This document shows positions 16,320 through 25,811 of a stretch of 64,000 nt of DNA, piece by piece (the first letter of the stretch is position 1; every line of letters begins with the position of its first letter). The notes under the pieces were generated by a model. The model ran no database searches and was not told where the DNA came from. It worked only from the letters and a program-made list of their open reading frames with translations. Location of the stretch: NCBI GenBank assembly GCA_022826195.1, contig JAJDVI010000066.1, forward strand, positions 1 through 64,000. The letters are read 5' to 3'. The position numbers and the translations under genes are program-made. Source of the DNA: Acidobacteriota bacterium. Lineage in GTDB: Bacteria > Acidobacteriota > Vicinamibacteria > Marinacidobacterales > Marinacidobacteraceae.

Positions 16320-18938
16320 ATGTCTCTGCCTCTTACCGAACGCGCGGGCGCCGCCCTGTCACGGGCCGCGAGCCTTGCCGAAGAACGCAAGAACCCCGAA
16401 ACCACCCCCGAGCACCTGCTCGCCGCGCTGCTCGACGACGCGCCCGACGGGCTCGCTCTCCGGCTGCTGCGCCGGCTGAACGTCGAGCCCTCGGTTCTGG
16501 GCAGGAAACTCGATGCGGCCCTCGGCGCGTTGCCGGTCCAGCGGTACGCGGAAGCGGAGGCGCCTCCCGCGTCCCGGGATCTCGCCAAGGTGATCCACGC
16601 GGCCTCGGGCGAGGCGAAGAAGCTCGGGGACAAGTTCCTGAGCCTCGAACACTTGCTCCTGGCGCTCGTCTCGCAGAGGTCGGCCGCCGGCGCCGCGCTC
16701 GGCGCCGCCGGAGTGGACCGGAAGCGGCTGGAAGCCGCGGTCGGGGCGGTGCGCGGTCCCGCGCGCGCCTCGAGTCCCAACCCCGAGAGCGCCTACGAGC
16801 CGCTCCAGAAGTACGGGCGGGACCTCACCGCGCTCGCCCGCGCCGACAAGCTCGACCCGGTGATCGGCCGCGACGACGAGATCCGGCGCGTGATGCAGAT
16901 CCTGTCCCGCCGCACGAAGAACAACCCCGTGCTGCTCGGCGAACCCGGGGTCGGAAAGACCGCCATCGCCGAAGGGCTCGCGCTCCGCATCGTCAAGGGC
17001 GACGTCCCCGAGGGGCTCCGCGAACGGCAGGTGGTGGCGCTCGACATGGGGGCCCTCGTCGCCGGCGCGAAGTTCCGGGGCGAATTCGAGGAGCGGCTCA
17101 AGGCGGTCCTCGGTGCGGTCCAGGAGGCGGACGGCCGGGTCATCCTGTTCATCGATGAACTGCACACGGTGGTCGGGGCCGGCAGGACGGACGGGGCGAT
17201 GGACGCTTCCAACCTCCTGAAGCCCGCGCTCGCCCGGGGAGACCTGCACTGCATCGGGGCGACCACCCTCGACGAGTACCGCCAGCACGTCGAAAAGGAC
17301 GCGGCGCTCGAGCGCCGGTTCCAGACGGTGGTCGTCGACGAACCGTCGGTCCCCGACACGGTGACCATCCTCCGCGGCCTCAAGGAGCGCTACGAGGTAC
17401 ACCACGGGGTGCGCATCCAGGACGGCGCGCTGCTGGCCGCAGCGTCGCTGTCCAGCCGCTACATCTCCGGCCGCTTCCTGCCGGACAAGGCCATCGACCT
17501 GGTGGACGAATCGGCCGCCCGCCTGCGTACCGAGATGGACAGCGTGCCCACCGGCCTCGACGAGGTGGAGCGGAAGCTCCTCTCGCTCCAGATCGAGCGG
17601 GAAGCGCTCCGGAAGGAAAAGGACGACGCCTCCTCGAAGCGGCGCGCGGACCTCGAACGGCGAATCGCCGACCTCGAGGAGGAGGCGCGGGCCCTCCGCA
17701 CCCAGTGGCAGGGCGAGAAAGCCCAACTCCTCGAGGTGCGAAGACTCCGCGAGCGCCTCGAAGAAGCGAACCTCGCGATGGAACGCGCCGAGCGCGAGCA
17801 GGACCTCGGCAGGGCCGCCGAACTGCGCTTCGGCACCACCCTCGAACTGAAGCGCGAGCTCGCCGCCGCCGAGGCCCGGCTCGGGGGACAGGAGGAGCGC
17901 CTGTTGAGGGAGGAAGTGGACGCCTCGGACGTGGCGTCGGTGGTCTCCCGCTGGACCGGGATTCCCGTCGACCGGCTCCTCGAAGGCGAACGCGAGAAGC
18001 TGCTCCGGCTCGGAGACCTGCTCCACCGCCGGGTCGTCGGCCAGGACGAGGGGGTGCGGGCGGTCGCCGATGCGGTGGTCCGCGCCCGCGCCGGCGTCCA
18101 GGACCCGGACCGCCCGCTCGGCGCCTTTCTCTTCGCCGGCCCCACCGGGGTCGGCAAGACCGAGCTCGCGCGGGCCCTCGCCACCGAGCTCTTCGACGAC
18201 GAGCGCGCCATGGTGCGGCTCGACATGACGGAGTACACCGAGAAGCACTCGGTGTCCCGGTTGACGGGCGCGCCTCCCGGCTATGTCGGCTTCGAGGACG
18301 GGGGGCAGTTGACGGAGGCGGTGCGGCGCCGCCCGTTCGCGGTCATCCTGCTGGACGAGATCGAGAAGGCGCACCCCCAGGTGCGGACCGTGCTGCTCCA
18401 GGTGCTCGACGACGGCCGCCTCACGGATTCGCACGGCCGGCTCGTGAACTTCCGCAACACGGTCCTGATCATGACCTCGAACGTCGGCAGCGACCGCGTC
18501 CTCGCGCTGGCCGAGGCCGGCCGCGGCTACGACGCGATGCAGCGGGAGGTGGTCTCGGAACTCCGCCGCGAGTTCCCGCCCGAGTTCCTGAACCGGGTGG
18601 ACGAGACCGTGGTGTTCCGGAGCCTGACGCGCGACCAGGTGGCGGAGATCGTCAACCTGCAACTCGACCGGCTGCGCGAACGGCTCCGCGATCAGGACCT
18701 GAGCCTCGAGGTGACCGATCAGGCCCTCAGGGTTCTGGCCGCCGAGGGCTACGACCCGCTCTACGGCGCCCGTCCGGTCCGCCGGGCGATCCAGCACCGG
18801 GTCGAGACGCCGGTCGCGCGGATGATCGTGGGGGGCGCGCTTCCTGCCGGGGCCACCGTCAGGGTGGGGGCCGCCGGCGGCGCGATCGAAGTGGCCGTGG
18901 GAGCGGGGACGGCGGCCGGCGAGCCGGTTCCGGCGTAG
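16320..18938 (+). CDS. clpB: ClpB-type AAA+ disaggregase
   Basis: Hexameric ATP-driven chaperone that, with DnaK, extracts proteins from aggregates. 872 residues. The N-terminal Clp repeat domain covers about residues 1-145, AAA1 carries Walker [11 protein letters not shown] at about 207 and Walker [11 protein letters not shown]. The coiled-coil middle domain lies at about 400-525 (rich in E, R and L), which separates ClpB from ClpA and ClpC. AAA2 carries [10 protein letters not shown] at about 607 and [12 protein letters not shown]. It is preceded by an AT-rich control region with an inverted repeat and stands alone, so stress regulation is likely. Confidence 0.95.
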   Translation: MSLPLTERAGAALSRAASLAEERKNPETTPEHLLAALLDDAPDGLALRLLRRLNVEPSVLGRKLDAALGALPVQRYAEAEAPPASRDLAKVIHAASGEAKKLGDKFLSLEHLLLALVSQRSAAGAALGAAGVDRKRLEAAVGAVRGPARASSPNPESAYEPLQKYGRDLTALARADKLDPVIGRDDEIRRVMQILSRRTKNNPVLLGEPGVGKTAIAEGLALRIVKGDVPEGLRERQVVALDMGALVAGAKFRGEFEERLKAVLGAVQEADGRVILFIDELHTVVGAGRTDGAMDASNLLKPALARGDLHCIGATTLDEYRQHVEKDAALERRFQTVVVDEPSVPDTVTILRGLKERYEVHHGVRIQDGALLAAASLSSRYISGRFLPDKAIDLVDESAARLRTEMDSVPTGLDEVERKLLSLQIEREALRKEKDDASSKRRADLERRIADLEEEARALRTQWQGEKAQLLEVRRLRERLEEANLAMERAEREQDLGRAAELRFGTTLELKRELAAAEARLGGQEERLLREEVDASDVASVVSRWTGIPVDRLLEGEREKLLRLGDLLHRRVVGQDEGVRAVADAVVRARAGVQDPDRPLGAFLFAGPTGVGKTELARALATELFDDERAMVRLDMTEYTEKHSVSRLTGAPPGYVGFEDGGQLTEAVRRRPFAVILLDEIEKAHPQVRTVLLQVLDDGRLTDSHGRLVNFRNTVLIMTSNVGSDRVLALAEAGRGYDAMQREVVSELRREFPPEFLNRVDETVVFRSLTRDQVAEIVNLQLDRLRERLRDQDLSLEVTDQALRVLAAEGYDPLYGARPVRRAIQHRVETPVARMIVGGALPAGATVRVGAAGGAIEVAVGAGTAAGEPVPA

Positions 18939-18950
18939 TCCCGCCGGGGA

Positions 18951-20327
18951 TCAGGAATCCGGTCCCGCCGGATTCCCCGTCAGCCCCTTCACGAAGCGCC
19001 ACCCCAGGACGCCGCCGACCACGCCGGCGACGCTGCTCCCGGCGGCGTAGGCGTACACGACGCCCGGCCCCTCCAGCGAGTACAGGATCGCCTGGCCGCC
19101 CAGGGTGCCCACCAGCAGGAACAGCATCGCGGGGACGGCCAATCCGGCTCGCGACCAGTTGAGCACCGTCGCCCAGAGGGGGTGGCCCAGGTTGTTGAAG
19201 GCCGCCGTCGCCACGTAGGCGGCGCCCGCGAGGACAAATCCTCCCGCCCCCAGCCGGCAGAAGGCCCGGACGATGCCCGCGCCGTCACCGGCCAATCCGA
19301 ACGCCCAGACGATGAGGTCGGCCGCGAGCCAGAGAGCCCCCCACGCCGCCAGCGCGTAGAGGACGGCGAAGACGATGCTGTCCCGATAGGTCGCCTCCAG
19401 GCGGTGCAGCTTCCGGGCGCCGTAGTTCTGGCCGAAGATGCCGCCCACCGCCACGGCGAGCGCGATGATGCCCGAGAAACCGAGGACCACCATGCGGGTC
19501 ACCACCGACCAGCCGGCGACGGCGCTGTCGCCGAAACGCCCGACCCAGGCCGCCAGGAGCAGGAAACCGGAAGGCGTGGACAGTTGGGCGAGCACTGCCG
19601 GTCCGGCCACTGCGAAGATGGCGCGGAAGTCGTGGAACACCCCCAGCCGTAGCGGCGCGGCCAGTTCGTGGGTCCGCACCACGAAATGCAGTCCCACGAG
19701 TGCGGTCACGATCCGGGAGAAGACGAGCACCGAGGCCGCGCCGTCCACGCCGAGCCCCAGTCCCAGGATCACCACCGGATCCAGCACGAACGCGACGCCG
19801 CCGGCGACCATGGTCACGATCAGGGCCCGCCGGGCGTCGCCCTCGGCGCGGAGGATGGCGGCGGTGCTGATGCCGAGCCCCAGGACCGGAAGCGACGGCA
19901 GGATCCACGCGAGGTAGCGGGTGGCGACCTCGGTCGCCGGACCGGGTTCCATCAGGAGCCCGACCGCGCGCTCCCGGAAGACGAAGACCAGCGCGGCGAG
20001 GACCGTGAGAGTCAGGAAAGAGACCGCGAGGCACGAGGTCGTCCGGCTGCGCGCCAGCGCGTGGTCGCGCGCCCCGAGCGCCCGGCTGACGAGGGCGGTC
20101 GCGGCCACGGCAAGGCCGATGGCCACCGCGCTCACGATGTGCTGGACGAAGGAGGCGAGTCCGACCCCGGCCACCAGCCGCACGTCGCGGAGCAGCGAGA
20201 TGTAAAAGAGCGTCAGGAAGTCCACCAGGAACAGGAACAGGAACCCGACGGACGCGGTCGTGGTCATGACGACGACGTGGCGCATCGTCGAGCCGGTGGT
20301 GAACCGGCCTTCCCGCCCCGGCGGCAT
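18951..20327 (-). CDS. MATE-family multidrug/toxin exporter
   Basis: 458 residues, twelve predicted membrane segments in two similar halves, typical of the MATE (MatE) family of Na+- or H+-coupled exporters. Family-like segments include the first-half LVSRALGARDHALARS and the second-half GGIFGQNYGARKLHRLEATY, both of the G-Q/R-x-x-GA-x type that follow TM2 and TM8. It is the last gene of a tight five-gene operon and starts 4 bp after the phosphotransferase stop. The substrate may be the product of the PLP enzyme and kinase-like protein encoded before it; that is inference. Confidence 0.9.
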   Translation of the reverse strand: MPPGREGRFTTGSTMRHVVVMTTTASVGFLFLFLVDFLTLFYISLLRDVRLVAGVGLASFVQHIVSAVAIGLAVAATALVSRALGARDHALARSRTTSCLAVSFLTLTVLAALVFVFRERAVGLLMEPGPATEVATRYLAWILPSLPVLGLGISTAAILRAEGDARRALIVTMVAGGVAFVLDPVVILGLGLGVDGAASVLVFSRIVTALVGLHFVVRTHELAAPLRLGVFHDFRAIFAVAGPAVLAQLSTPSGFLLLAAWVGRFGDSAVAGWSVVTRMVVLGFSGIIALAVAVGGIFGQNYGARKLHRLEATYRDSIVFAVLYALAAWGALWLAADLIVWAFGLAGDGAGIVRAFCRLGAGGFVLAGAAYVATAAFNNLGHPLWATVLNWSRAGLAVPAMLFLLVGTLGGQAILYSLEGPGVVYAYAAGSSVAGVVGGVLGWRFVKGLTGNPAGPDS

Positions 20328-20331
20328 CCGG

Positions 20332-21513
20332 TCAGCTCCCGGCGAAGGCCCGGTAGGCGCGGTACCCGCTCCGGCAGAGCGCGCGCCGGAGCCGCGCCCG
20401 GCTCAGCGAGCGCGGGAGGGGCGGCAGCAACGCACTGGCGTCCCGGTCCCGGATCGCCGCCGCGGTCCGCTTCGCGATCACGTCCTCGAGTCGCAGCTGC
20501 CGTTCCGGGGGCGTCTTTAGTTGGCCGGCGACGATGACCGGCAGCACCAGGCAACCCAGCAGGCTCTCGCGGTAGAGCCGCCAGCAGCGCTCGAAGGGGA
20601 ATTCCCGGGCGCCCAGACTGCACACGATTTCGTGATACTCGCGGAGCGCGTCTTCCTCGACGGCGTGGCGGACCTCCGTCGAGACACTGCCCGCGAGGAA
20701 GTAGGCCACGTCGTAGGGGCCGATCGCGATGGCGGCGTTCTGCCAGTCCAGCACGGCGAAGCCGTCGCGGCCCCCGTCGCCGAAGAACATGTTGTCGAGG
20801 CGGTAGTCGCCGTGAACGAACGTCCGCGGTTCCGCCGACAGGTGCGTGAGGTGGTCCGCCAGCCGGAATCCGTATTCCTCCGCCAGCTCCCGCACTTCAG
20901 CCGACCACCAGTCCGCGAGGCGCGGCAGGCTCCGCGGCAGGCTCGCCAGATACAGGATCTGCAGGCCCAGCCAGAGCCGCGGGGCCAGCGTCTCGCCAAG
21001 GCCCGCGGCGGCGAGGGATTCGACGCGGTTCCAGTACTCCCCATGGAGCCGGGCCGCCGCCCGCACCGCGCGCCGCACCTGCTCCGGACTCGCGCCGTCG
21101 ACCTGGTCTCCCGCGGCCATCCCGCCGAGGTCCTCGAGAACGAGCACGAAACGGTGGCTGCGGGTGTCGTAGTCGCCGTAGAGAAGCTCGGGAGTCCGGA
21201 GCGGGACGCCGGACGCCAGGTGGCGGTAGAAGTTGTACTCGCGGCGGTACATTCCCCACCGGCCGCCGAGTCTTCGATTCGCGCGCTTCCTGCTGGCGAG
21301 CTTCACGATCACGCTCTCCGGAGGCCCGGCGCCGTCGGCGAAGGTCGCTTCGCAACGCAGGATCTCTCCCATCAGGCCGAGACCCTCCCCGATGGCCTCG
21401 CACCGCAGTTCACGGACCGGTGGGCAGTTGGCCCGGCCTCCCGCCACCAGCGCCTCGCGCAGCCACGCGGCCGTCAGGCCCTCACCGGTGTCGGGGATTC
21501 GCGGGCCCGCCAT
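20332..21513 (-). CDS. Phosphotransferase-fold protein (APH/ecdysteroid-kinase-like)
   Basis: 393 residues of the protein-kinase-like aminoglycoside phosphotransferase superfamily. A glycine-rich GEGLGLMGEI precedes a lysine in SVIVKLASRK, and the catalytic loop is FVHGDYRLDNMFF (HGD at about residue 233), with the metal-binding DWQ at about 253 (FAVLDWQNAAIAIGPYDVAYF). The pattern is closest to DUF1679/EcKinase-like and other small-molecule kinases; the substrate is not predictable. The ATG at 21513 is chosen because the upstream part of the open frame overlaps the zinc-ribbon gene. It lies in a five-gene operon, 13 bp after the zinc-ribbon gene. Confidence 0.82.
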   Translation of the reverse strand: MAGPRIPDTGEGLTAAWLREALVAGGRANCPPVRELRCEAIGEGLGLMGEILRCEATFADGAGPPESVIVKLASRKRANRRLGGRWGMYRREYNFYRHLASGVPLRTPELLYGDYDTRSHRFVLVLEDLGGMAAGDQVDGASPEQVRRAVRAAARLHGEYWNRVESLAAAGLGETLAPRLWLGLQILYLASLPRSLPRLADWWSAEVRELAEEYGFRLADHLTHLSAEPRTFVHGDYRLDNMFFGDGGRDGFAVLDWQNAAIAIGPYDVAYFLAGSVSTEVRHAVEEDALREYHEIVCSLGAREFPFERCWRLYRESLLGCLVLPVIVAGQLKTPPERQLRLEDVIAKRTAAAIRDRDASALLPPLPRSLSRARLRRALCRSGYRAYRAFAGS

Positions 21514-21526
21514 CCGCTGTCCGGCG

Positions 21527-21985
21527 CTACTCCGCCTCGTACTCTTCGGCGCGGTGCATGTCGAAGTCGCCGTGATCCGGGTCTTCCGGAAAGCGGCGGA
21601 ACTCCGCATGGCAGCGGTAACAGACCGTGACGCTCCCGAGGCGGCGGTAGATCAGGAAGTCGAGGAGCGCTACGGAGGCGAAGACGACGAACGCTCCGGG
21701 GAAGTCCCAGAGCGCGTAGGCGATGGTGGAGAGGGCGATCGCGCTCAGGACCACCGCGCAACCGATCTGTTGCGGAACGTCCTTCTTCCGGTAGAGCTCG
21801 GGGTTTCCGCACTGCGGGCAGGAGGCGAAAGCGGCGCCCGCCGAAAGGCCTTCGGCGGCGGCGGGGGGATTCCGGTGGCCGCAATGCCGGCACCGGTCGT
21901 CATCCGGCTGGAACGGCGGGTTCCAGGTCGAATAACGGTCGCAGGCGTCGCAGTAGAAACCGACTTCGGGTGCTCGGCTGGCCAA
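21527..21985 (-). CDS. Zinc-ribbon membrane protein of unknown function
   Basis: 152 residues. Three CxxC pairs (YCDACDRY at about 11, RCRHCGHR at about 32, SCPQCGNP at about 55) and a fourth CYRC after the membrane part (about 122) suggest one or two zinc ribbons on each side. In between is a hydrophobic hairpin of two segments (about 74-112). The end is acidic. The start is a TTG at 21985 with GGGAG six bases upstream; no better start keeps the first CxxC. It lies 12 bp after the PLP enzyme gene and 13 bp before the phosphotransferase gene. No function is recognised. Confidence 0.7.
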   Translation of the reverse strand: MASRAPEVGFYCDACDRYSTWNPPFQPDDDRCRHCGHRNPPAAAEGLSAGAAFASCPQCGNPELYRKKDVPQQIGCAVVLSAIALSTIAYALWDFPGAFVVFASVALLDFLIYRRLGSVTVCYRCHAEFRRFPEDPDHGDFDMHRAEEYEAE

Positions 21986-21997
21986 ACTCGGCTCCCG

Positions 21998-23320
21998 TCA
22001 GGCGCAGCGAGAGACGATGGCGTCGAGCGCGGACGAGATTTCTTCCCGGGTGTTGAAGAAGTGGACGGAGAGGCGGAAATCGCGCTCGCCGCGGACCGGC
22101 GAGGCCAGGATGCCCTCTTCCCGGCCGAGGTCCCGGTAGAGCGCCATCGGGTCACAGCCGTCCGGCAGCCGGACCACCAGGATTCCCGAGCGGTCCGCCG
22201 GGTCCTCCGGCGAAGCCAGCGACAGTTCGGGGGTCTCCCGGATCGTCTCGATTCCGTGGTCCACGAGGTCCTCGATCCGGCCGAGGATCCGTCCGAGGCC
22301 GATGTCTTCCATCCACCGCACCGCTTGCCCGAAACCGAAGAAGTCGGCCAGCGCCCGGGTCCCGAACTCGTAGCGGGCCGCGCTCGGGAGGAGCGTGTAG
22401 TTGCCCTCGTAGTCCATGGTTTCGTGGCTGTGCGCCCCCGCCCAGCTCAGCTGCACTTCGTCGAGGAGCGCGCGGCGGACGAAGAGCGCTCCGGTCCCCT
22501 TGGGCCCGAGCAGCCACTTGTGCCCGCAGGTCGAGTAGCAGTCGCATCCCAGGGCGGCGAAATCCGTCGGCACGCAGCCGGGACCCTGGGCGCCGTCGAG
22601 GTGATAGCGGACTCCCCGGGCGCGCAGGAGTTCCGCGAGCCGTGCGGAGTCCCCGGTGCGGAGCGTCCGGCCGTTGTTCCGGGAAACGTGGCTCAAACTC
22701 ACCATCCGCGTCTTTTCGGAGAGTTGGCGCTCCACCTCACCGACGAGGTCGGTGCCCGGACTCAGGTCGATTTCCCGGATCACGATCCCGAGGCGGTCGC
22801 GGAGCACGTACCAGGGGATGACGTTCGCCGGATGTTCGGTGTTCGAGATGACGACCTCGTCGCCGGTCCGCCAGTCGAGACTCCAGGCGACGATGGAGAT
22901 CCCTTCCGACGTGGAATGGGTGAGCGCGACCTCGTCCTCGCCGGCGCCGAACACGCGGCCGAGCTGCGCCCGGAGGTCCGGCTCGACCCGGCCCATCACC
23001 TCGGCGACGCGGGTGGCGGCCGGGCTGCGGTTCTGAAAGGTCAGACGGTCCGCCAAGTGCTCGATCACCGGCGTGGGCGAGGGGCCGATGCCGCCGGTCT
23101 GGAAGTAGGGACTCGCGGTGGCCGCGGGCACCTCCGCGCGCGCCCTCCGTACCCAGTCGGGGAGGTCCTGGGCGGCCGCGGCGGCCCTTGGTTCCCCCGC
23201 GGCCAGACGGCCCACCGGCACGACGGGAAGGAGGGCCAGACCGGGAACGCCGGCCAGGAGTTGGCGGCGGCTGAGACCGCCGGTGCGCCTGGCGGCCGGA
23301 GCATTGTGTTTGGGTTCCAT
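21998..23320 (-). CDS. Tat-exported class V aminotransferase-like PLP enzyme
   Basis: About 440 residues of aminotransferase class V fold (NifS/isopenicillin-N-epimerase-like). A twin-arginine signal is visible near the N-terminus (GLSRRQLLAGVPGLALL), so a PLP enzyme is predicted to be exported already folded. The PLP-binding lysine is in STCGHKWLLGPKGTGALFV, with HLDGAQGPG as the preceding Asp motif and HSTSEGISIVAWSL as the phosphate-binding turn. The catalysed reaction (transamination, epimerisation or C-S/C-N lyase) cannot be assigned. An adjacent GTG at 23323 is an alternative start. It lies 13 bp after the membrane-protein gene of the operon. Confidence 0.85.
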   Translation of the reverse strand: MEPKHNAPAARRTGGLSRRQLLAGVPGLALLPVVPVGRLAAGEPRAAAAAQDLPDWVRRARAEVPAATASPYFQTGGIGPSPTPVIEHLADRLTFQNRSPAATRVAEVMGRVEPDLRAQLGRVFGAGEDEVALTHSTSEGISIVAWSLDWRTGDEVVISNTEHPANVIPWYVLRDRLGIVIREIDLSPGTDLVGEVERQLSEKTRMVSLSHVSRNNGRTLRTGDSARLAELLRARGVRYHLDGAQGPGCVPTDFAALGCDCYSTCGHKWLLGPKGTGALFVRRALLDEVQLSWAGAHSHETMDYEGNYTLLPSAARYEFGTRALADFFGFGQAVRWMEDIGLGRILGRIEDLVDHGIETIRETPELSLASPEDPADRSGILVVRLPDGCDPMALYRDLGREEGILASPVRGERDFRLSVHFFNTREEISSALDAIVSRCA

Positions 23321-23333
23321 CACATCCTTGCCT

Positions 23334-24098
23334 TCAGACCAGTCGTCCGCTGGTCACCACCTCGAGGAAGGCGGCGGTGAGTTCGCCGAAGAGGACCAGA
23401 ATGAGCGCTACGTAGAGTAATCCGGTTGCCGACTGCGTCGATCGGATGCGCACGGTGTTCCGGATCATGAGGGCCAGAAAGGCCGGAAAGAGCAGGCCGG
23501 TCAGGACCCGGAACGCGAAGAAGAGGGCGGGAGTCGAGTAGATGAGGTCGGAGATGCTCCCGAGACGAAGCTCGGCGATTCCCCCATAGACGAGCGCCAA
23601 CGCAGCGATCCCGATCCGGAGCGCGGTGGCGCCGGTGACGAGGCGCGATCCTACCGACAGCGGCCGGATCGAGAGCGCGGTGTCCACCAGGTACCAGTGG
23701 CCCAGCAGCATCGTGGCGGCGACCGCTCCGAGAAGGACGGCGCCCGAGAGGTTGGATGCCAGGGCCAGTCCCGGCAGCTCCGGGGCCGTGAGGGGCGGCA
23801 GCAGGGCGCCGAGGAGGCCGATCCCGGTCATGCCGGCGGCGAGCGCCCGGCGTCGGCCCGCAAGGCGCGGGACGGCGAAGGCCAGGACGACGGCGCCGGC
23901 GAGCAGCAGTGCCCAGAAAGGGGCTTCCGGACGGCTCCGTCCGGCGAGGAGTCCGAGCGCCATCGCCGCTGCCGCGCCCCGCGCCACGAGGCGGAGATAC
24001 CCCTCCGGCACCCGGTGGACGCCGTGGATGATTCCGGCGGCCAGCAGGCTCCCCGCCGCCAGGCGGGCGGTCAGAACGGCGACGGTGGCGCCGATCAC
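23334..24098 (-). CDS. Polytopic membrane protein of unknown function
   Basis: 254 residues with seven or eight hydrophobic segments spread over the whole length and few charged residues. A GHWYLVDTALSIRPL segment at about 130-145 is the only distinctive motif; similar text occurs in uncharacterised membrane proteins, but I cannot name the family. It starts with a GTG at 24098 and ends 13 bp before the Tat-exported PLP enzyme. It is the first gene of the five-gene operon that ends with the MATE exporter. Confidence 0.7.
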   Translation of the reverse strand: MIGATVAVLTARLAAGSLLAAGIIHGVHRVPEGYLRLVARGAAAAMALGLLAGRSRPEAPFWALLLAGAVVLAFAVPRLAGRRRALAAGMTGIGLLGALLPPLTAPELPGLALASNLSGAVLLGAVAATMLLGHWYLVDTALSIRPLSVGSRLVTGATALRIGIAALALVYGGIAELRLGSISDLIYSTPALFFAFRVLTGLLFPAFLALMIRNTVRIRSTQSATGLLYVALILVLFGELTAAFLEVVTSGRLV

Positions 24099-24229
24099 GG
24101 CCGCACGCTCAGGAAGCGGAGGGGCAGGGTGTCATCCTGGCAGCCGGTGGCGGTTCCGAGCCGGTTGGTCGCAAGCGTTCAGCCGGTCTGCCGGACTGTC
24201 GTCAGACCTGCCGCGTCAGTTTCGCCCCG

Positions 24230-24553
24230 TCAGACCTGGAAGGACTCCCCGCAGCCGCAACTCGAGACGGCGTTCGGGTTGTTGAAGCGAAATCCGGCTC
24301 CCATGATGTCCTCGACGTAGTCGATTTCGGTCCCTTCCAGGTAGGGCAGGCTGCGCTCGTCGATCAGCATCCTGACACCGTTCTTCTCGATGACCTGGTC
24401 TCCCGTGCGGGATTCGTCGTCCAGCGCCAGCTGGTACTGAAAGCCGGAGCACCCCCCGCCCACCACGCGAACGCGGAGCAGGGCGTTCGGACGGTTGTGC
24501 TTGGCGAGGAACTCCCCGACCTTGGTGGCGGCGACATCGGTCAAGCTGAGCAT
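24230..24553 (-). CDS. Iron-sulfur cluster insertion protein (IscA/ErpA family)
   Basis: 107-residue A-type carrier that receives Fe-S clusters from the scaffold and delivers them to apo-enzymes. The three conserved cysteines are present: VVGGGCSGFQYQL near residue 35 and SSCGCGESF at the C-terminus. The ATG at 24553 is preceded by AAGGAG at a spacing of 8, which decides this start over a longer in-frame start at 24580. IscA and ErpA cannot be told apart reliably; the compact length and the insertion role fit ErpA. It stands alone, divergent from the PHP gene. Confidence 0.93.
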   Translation of the reverse strand: MLSLTDVAATKVGEFLAKHNRPNALLRVRVVGGGCSGFQYQLALDDESRTGDQVIEKNGVRMLIDERSLPYLEGTEIDYVEDIMGAGFRFNNPNAVSSCGCGESFQV

Positions 24554-24654
24554 GGGATTCGCTCCTTTGCTGGTTCCCACCCGGGACCCGGCGGACGAAG
24601 CATGATTCTAGCGGTCCGGGCCTTCGCGCCGCCGACTAGACTTCCCGCCCTTCG

Positions 24655-25500
24655 ATGACGTCATCCGCCGCCGGCCGTACTCCGAACATCGATCTCCACT
24701 CCCACTCCACCGAATCGGATGGAGTGCTGTCACCCCGGGCAGCCGTCGAGGCCGCGGCGCGCGACGGCGTGACCGTGCTGGCGCTGACGGATCACGACAC
24801 CCTGACCGGCGTTCCCGAGGCCCGCCTGGCGGCTGCCGAATGCGGGATCGAGCTGGTTGCCGGAGTGGAGGTGAGTTGCGGTTGGGGACGTGAATCGGTC
24901 CATCTGCTGGGTCTCTTCGTGGATCCCGAGGACCGGGCGCTCACCGCGCTTTTCGATGAGGTCTCCGAGCGGCGCCGGCAGCGGATCGCGGAGACGTGCC
25001 GGAAGCTCTCGGAAGCCGGGGTGGAACTCCGCTTCGAGGAGGTCGCCGCGATGTCCACCGGCCGCTCCCTCGGGCGTCCGCACGTCGCGGATGCGCTGGT
25101 CCACAAGGGGGCCGTCCGGGACCGGGCGGAGGCTTTCGACAGGTACCTCGGCGACGGGAAAGCCGGACATGTCCGGTATGGCTGGAAGATCGGCGTCGGC
25201 GAGGCCGCGAAGATGCTGCACGCCGCGGGAGGGATCAGCTCCGTCGCCCATCCCAAGTACCTCCGCGACCAGTCAGCCCTGCCCACCCTGCTCCGCGAGA
25301 CCGGGGTCCTGGCGCTCGAGGCCTACCACGTCGAGCAGAACGAAGAGGAGCGCCAGCACTACCTGCGGGTCGCGGACTCGCTGGGCCTCATGGTGAGCGG
25401 GGGATCGGACTTCCACGAGCCCAAGCACGGACGGCGCTTCGGTTCGGAACTGCCGCCCGAGCGCTACGAGGAATTGCGTTCCGCGGCTGGTCGCTGCTAG
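24655..25500 (+). CDS. PHP-domain phosphoesterase (TrpH/RNase AM-like)
   Basis: 281 residues. Metal ligands of the PHP fold are clear: IDLHSHSTESDG near residue 12, LALTDHDTLTGVP at about 42-54, GVEVSC at about 72, PHVADALV at about 142, AHPKYLR at about 202 and GGSDFHEPKHG near the C-terminus. Members of this compact form hydrolyse 3',5'-nucleotide phosphates or degrade RNA 5' to 3' (RNase AM). It is divergent from the IscA/ErpA gene and convergent with the Rieske gene. The two stops share the palindrome CTAG at 25497-25500. Confidence 0.88.
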   Translation: MTSSAAGRTPNIDLHSHSTESDGVLSPRAAVEAAARDGVTVLALTDHDTLTGVPEARLAAAECGIELVAGVEVSCGWGRESVHLLGLFVDPEDRALTALFDEVSERRRQRIAETCRKLSEAGVELRFEEVAAMSTGRSLGRPHVADALVHKGAVRDRAEAFDRYLGDGKAGHVRYGWKIGVGEAAKMLHAAGGISSVAHPKYLRDQSALPTLLRETGVLALEAYHVEQNEEERQHYLRVADSLGLMVSGGSDFHEPKHGRRFGSELPPERYEELRSAAGRC

Positions 25501-25811
25501 GGAACGCTGACCAGCACCATGCCGTTCTCCACCCGCGCCGGATAGACCGGTACGCGGGAGTTCGGGTTCACCGGCGAGCAGCCGGTGACGAGGTCGAACT
25601 GCCACAGGTGCCACGGGCAGATCACGATCCCGTGCCGGAGGCGGCCGAGGTGCAGCGGGCCGCCACGGTGGGGGCAGGTCTCGTTCAGGGCGTAGACCCG
25701 GTTCTCGTGCCAGAAGACCGCGACCCGCTGGTCGCCGAGGTCCACGGCGATCGCGGATTCCTCCTTCAGCCGGGCCAGGCTGCAGACGGCGTGTTCCGTC
25801 GCTTCCGTCAA
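25497..25811 (-). CDS. Rieske [2Fe-2S] ferredoxin-like protein
   Basis: 104 residues, a stand-alone Rieske domain like NirD or dioxygenase ferredoxins. The cluster ligands are in ETCPHRGGPLHLG and VICPWHLWQFDLVTG, a C-x-H...C-x2-H pattern. Start choice: a TTG at 25811 overlaps the GHMP-kinase stop as TTGA and has a perfect AGGAG five bases upstream; upstream in-frame sequence is the kinase gene in another frame. It is the third gene of a unit with the outer-membrane-like protein and the GHMP kinase. Which oxygenase or reductase it serves is unknown. Confidence 0.85.
   Translation of the reverse strand: MTEATEHAVCSLARLKEESAIAVDLGDQRVAVFWHENRVYALNETCPHRGGPLHLGRLRHGIVICPWHLWQFDLVTGCSPVNPNSRVPVYPARVENGMVLVSVP

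Noticed and set aside
16359-18797. 812-residue minus-strand open frame opposite clpB
   Set aside because: It mirrors clpB codons and has no recognisable motif; ClpB is unambiguous.
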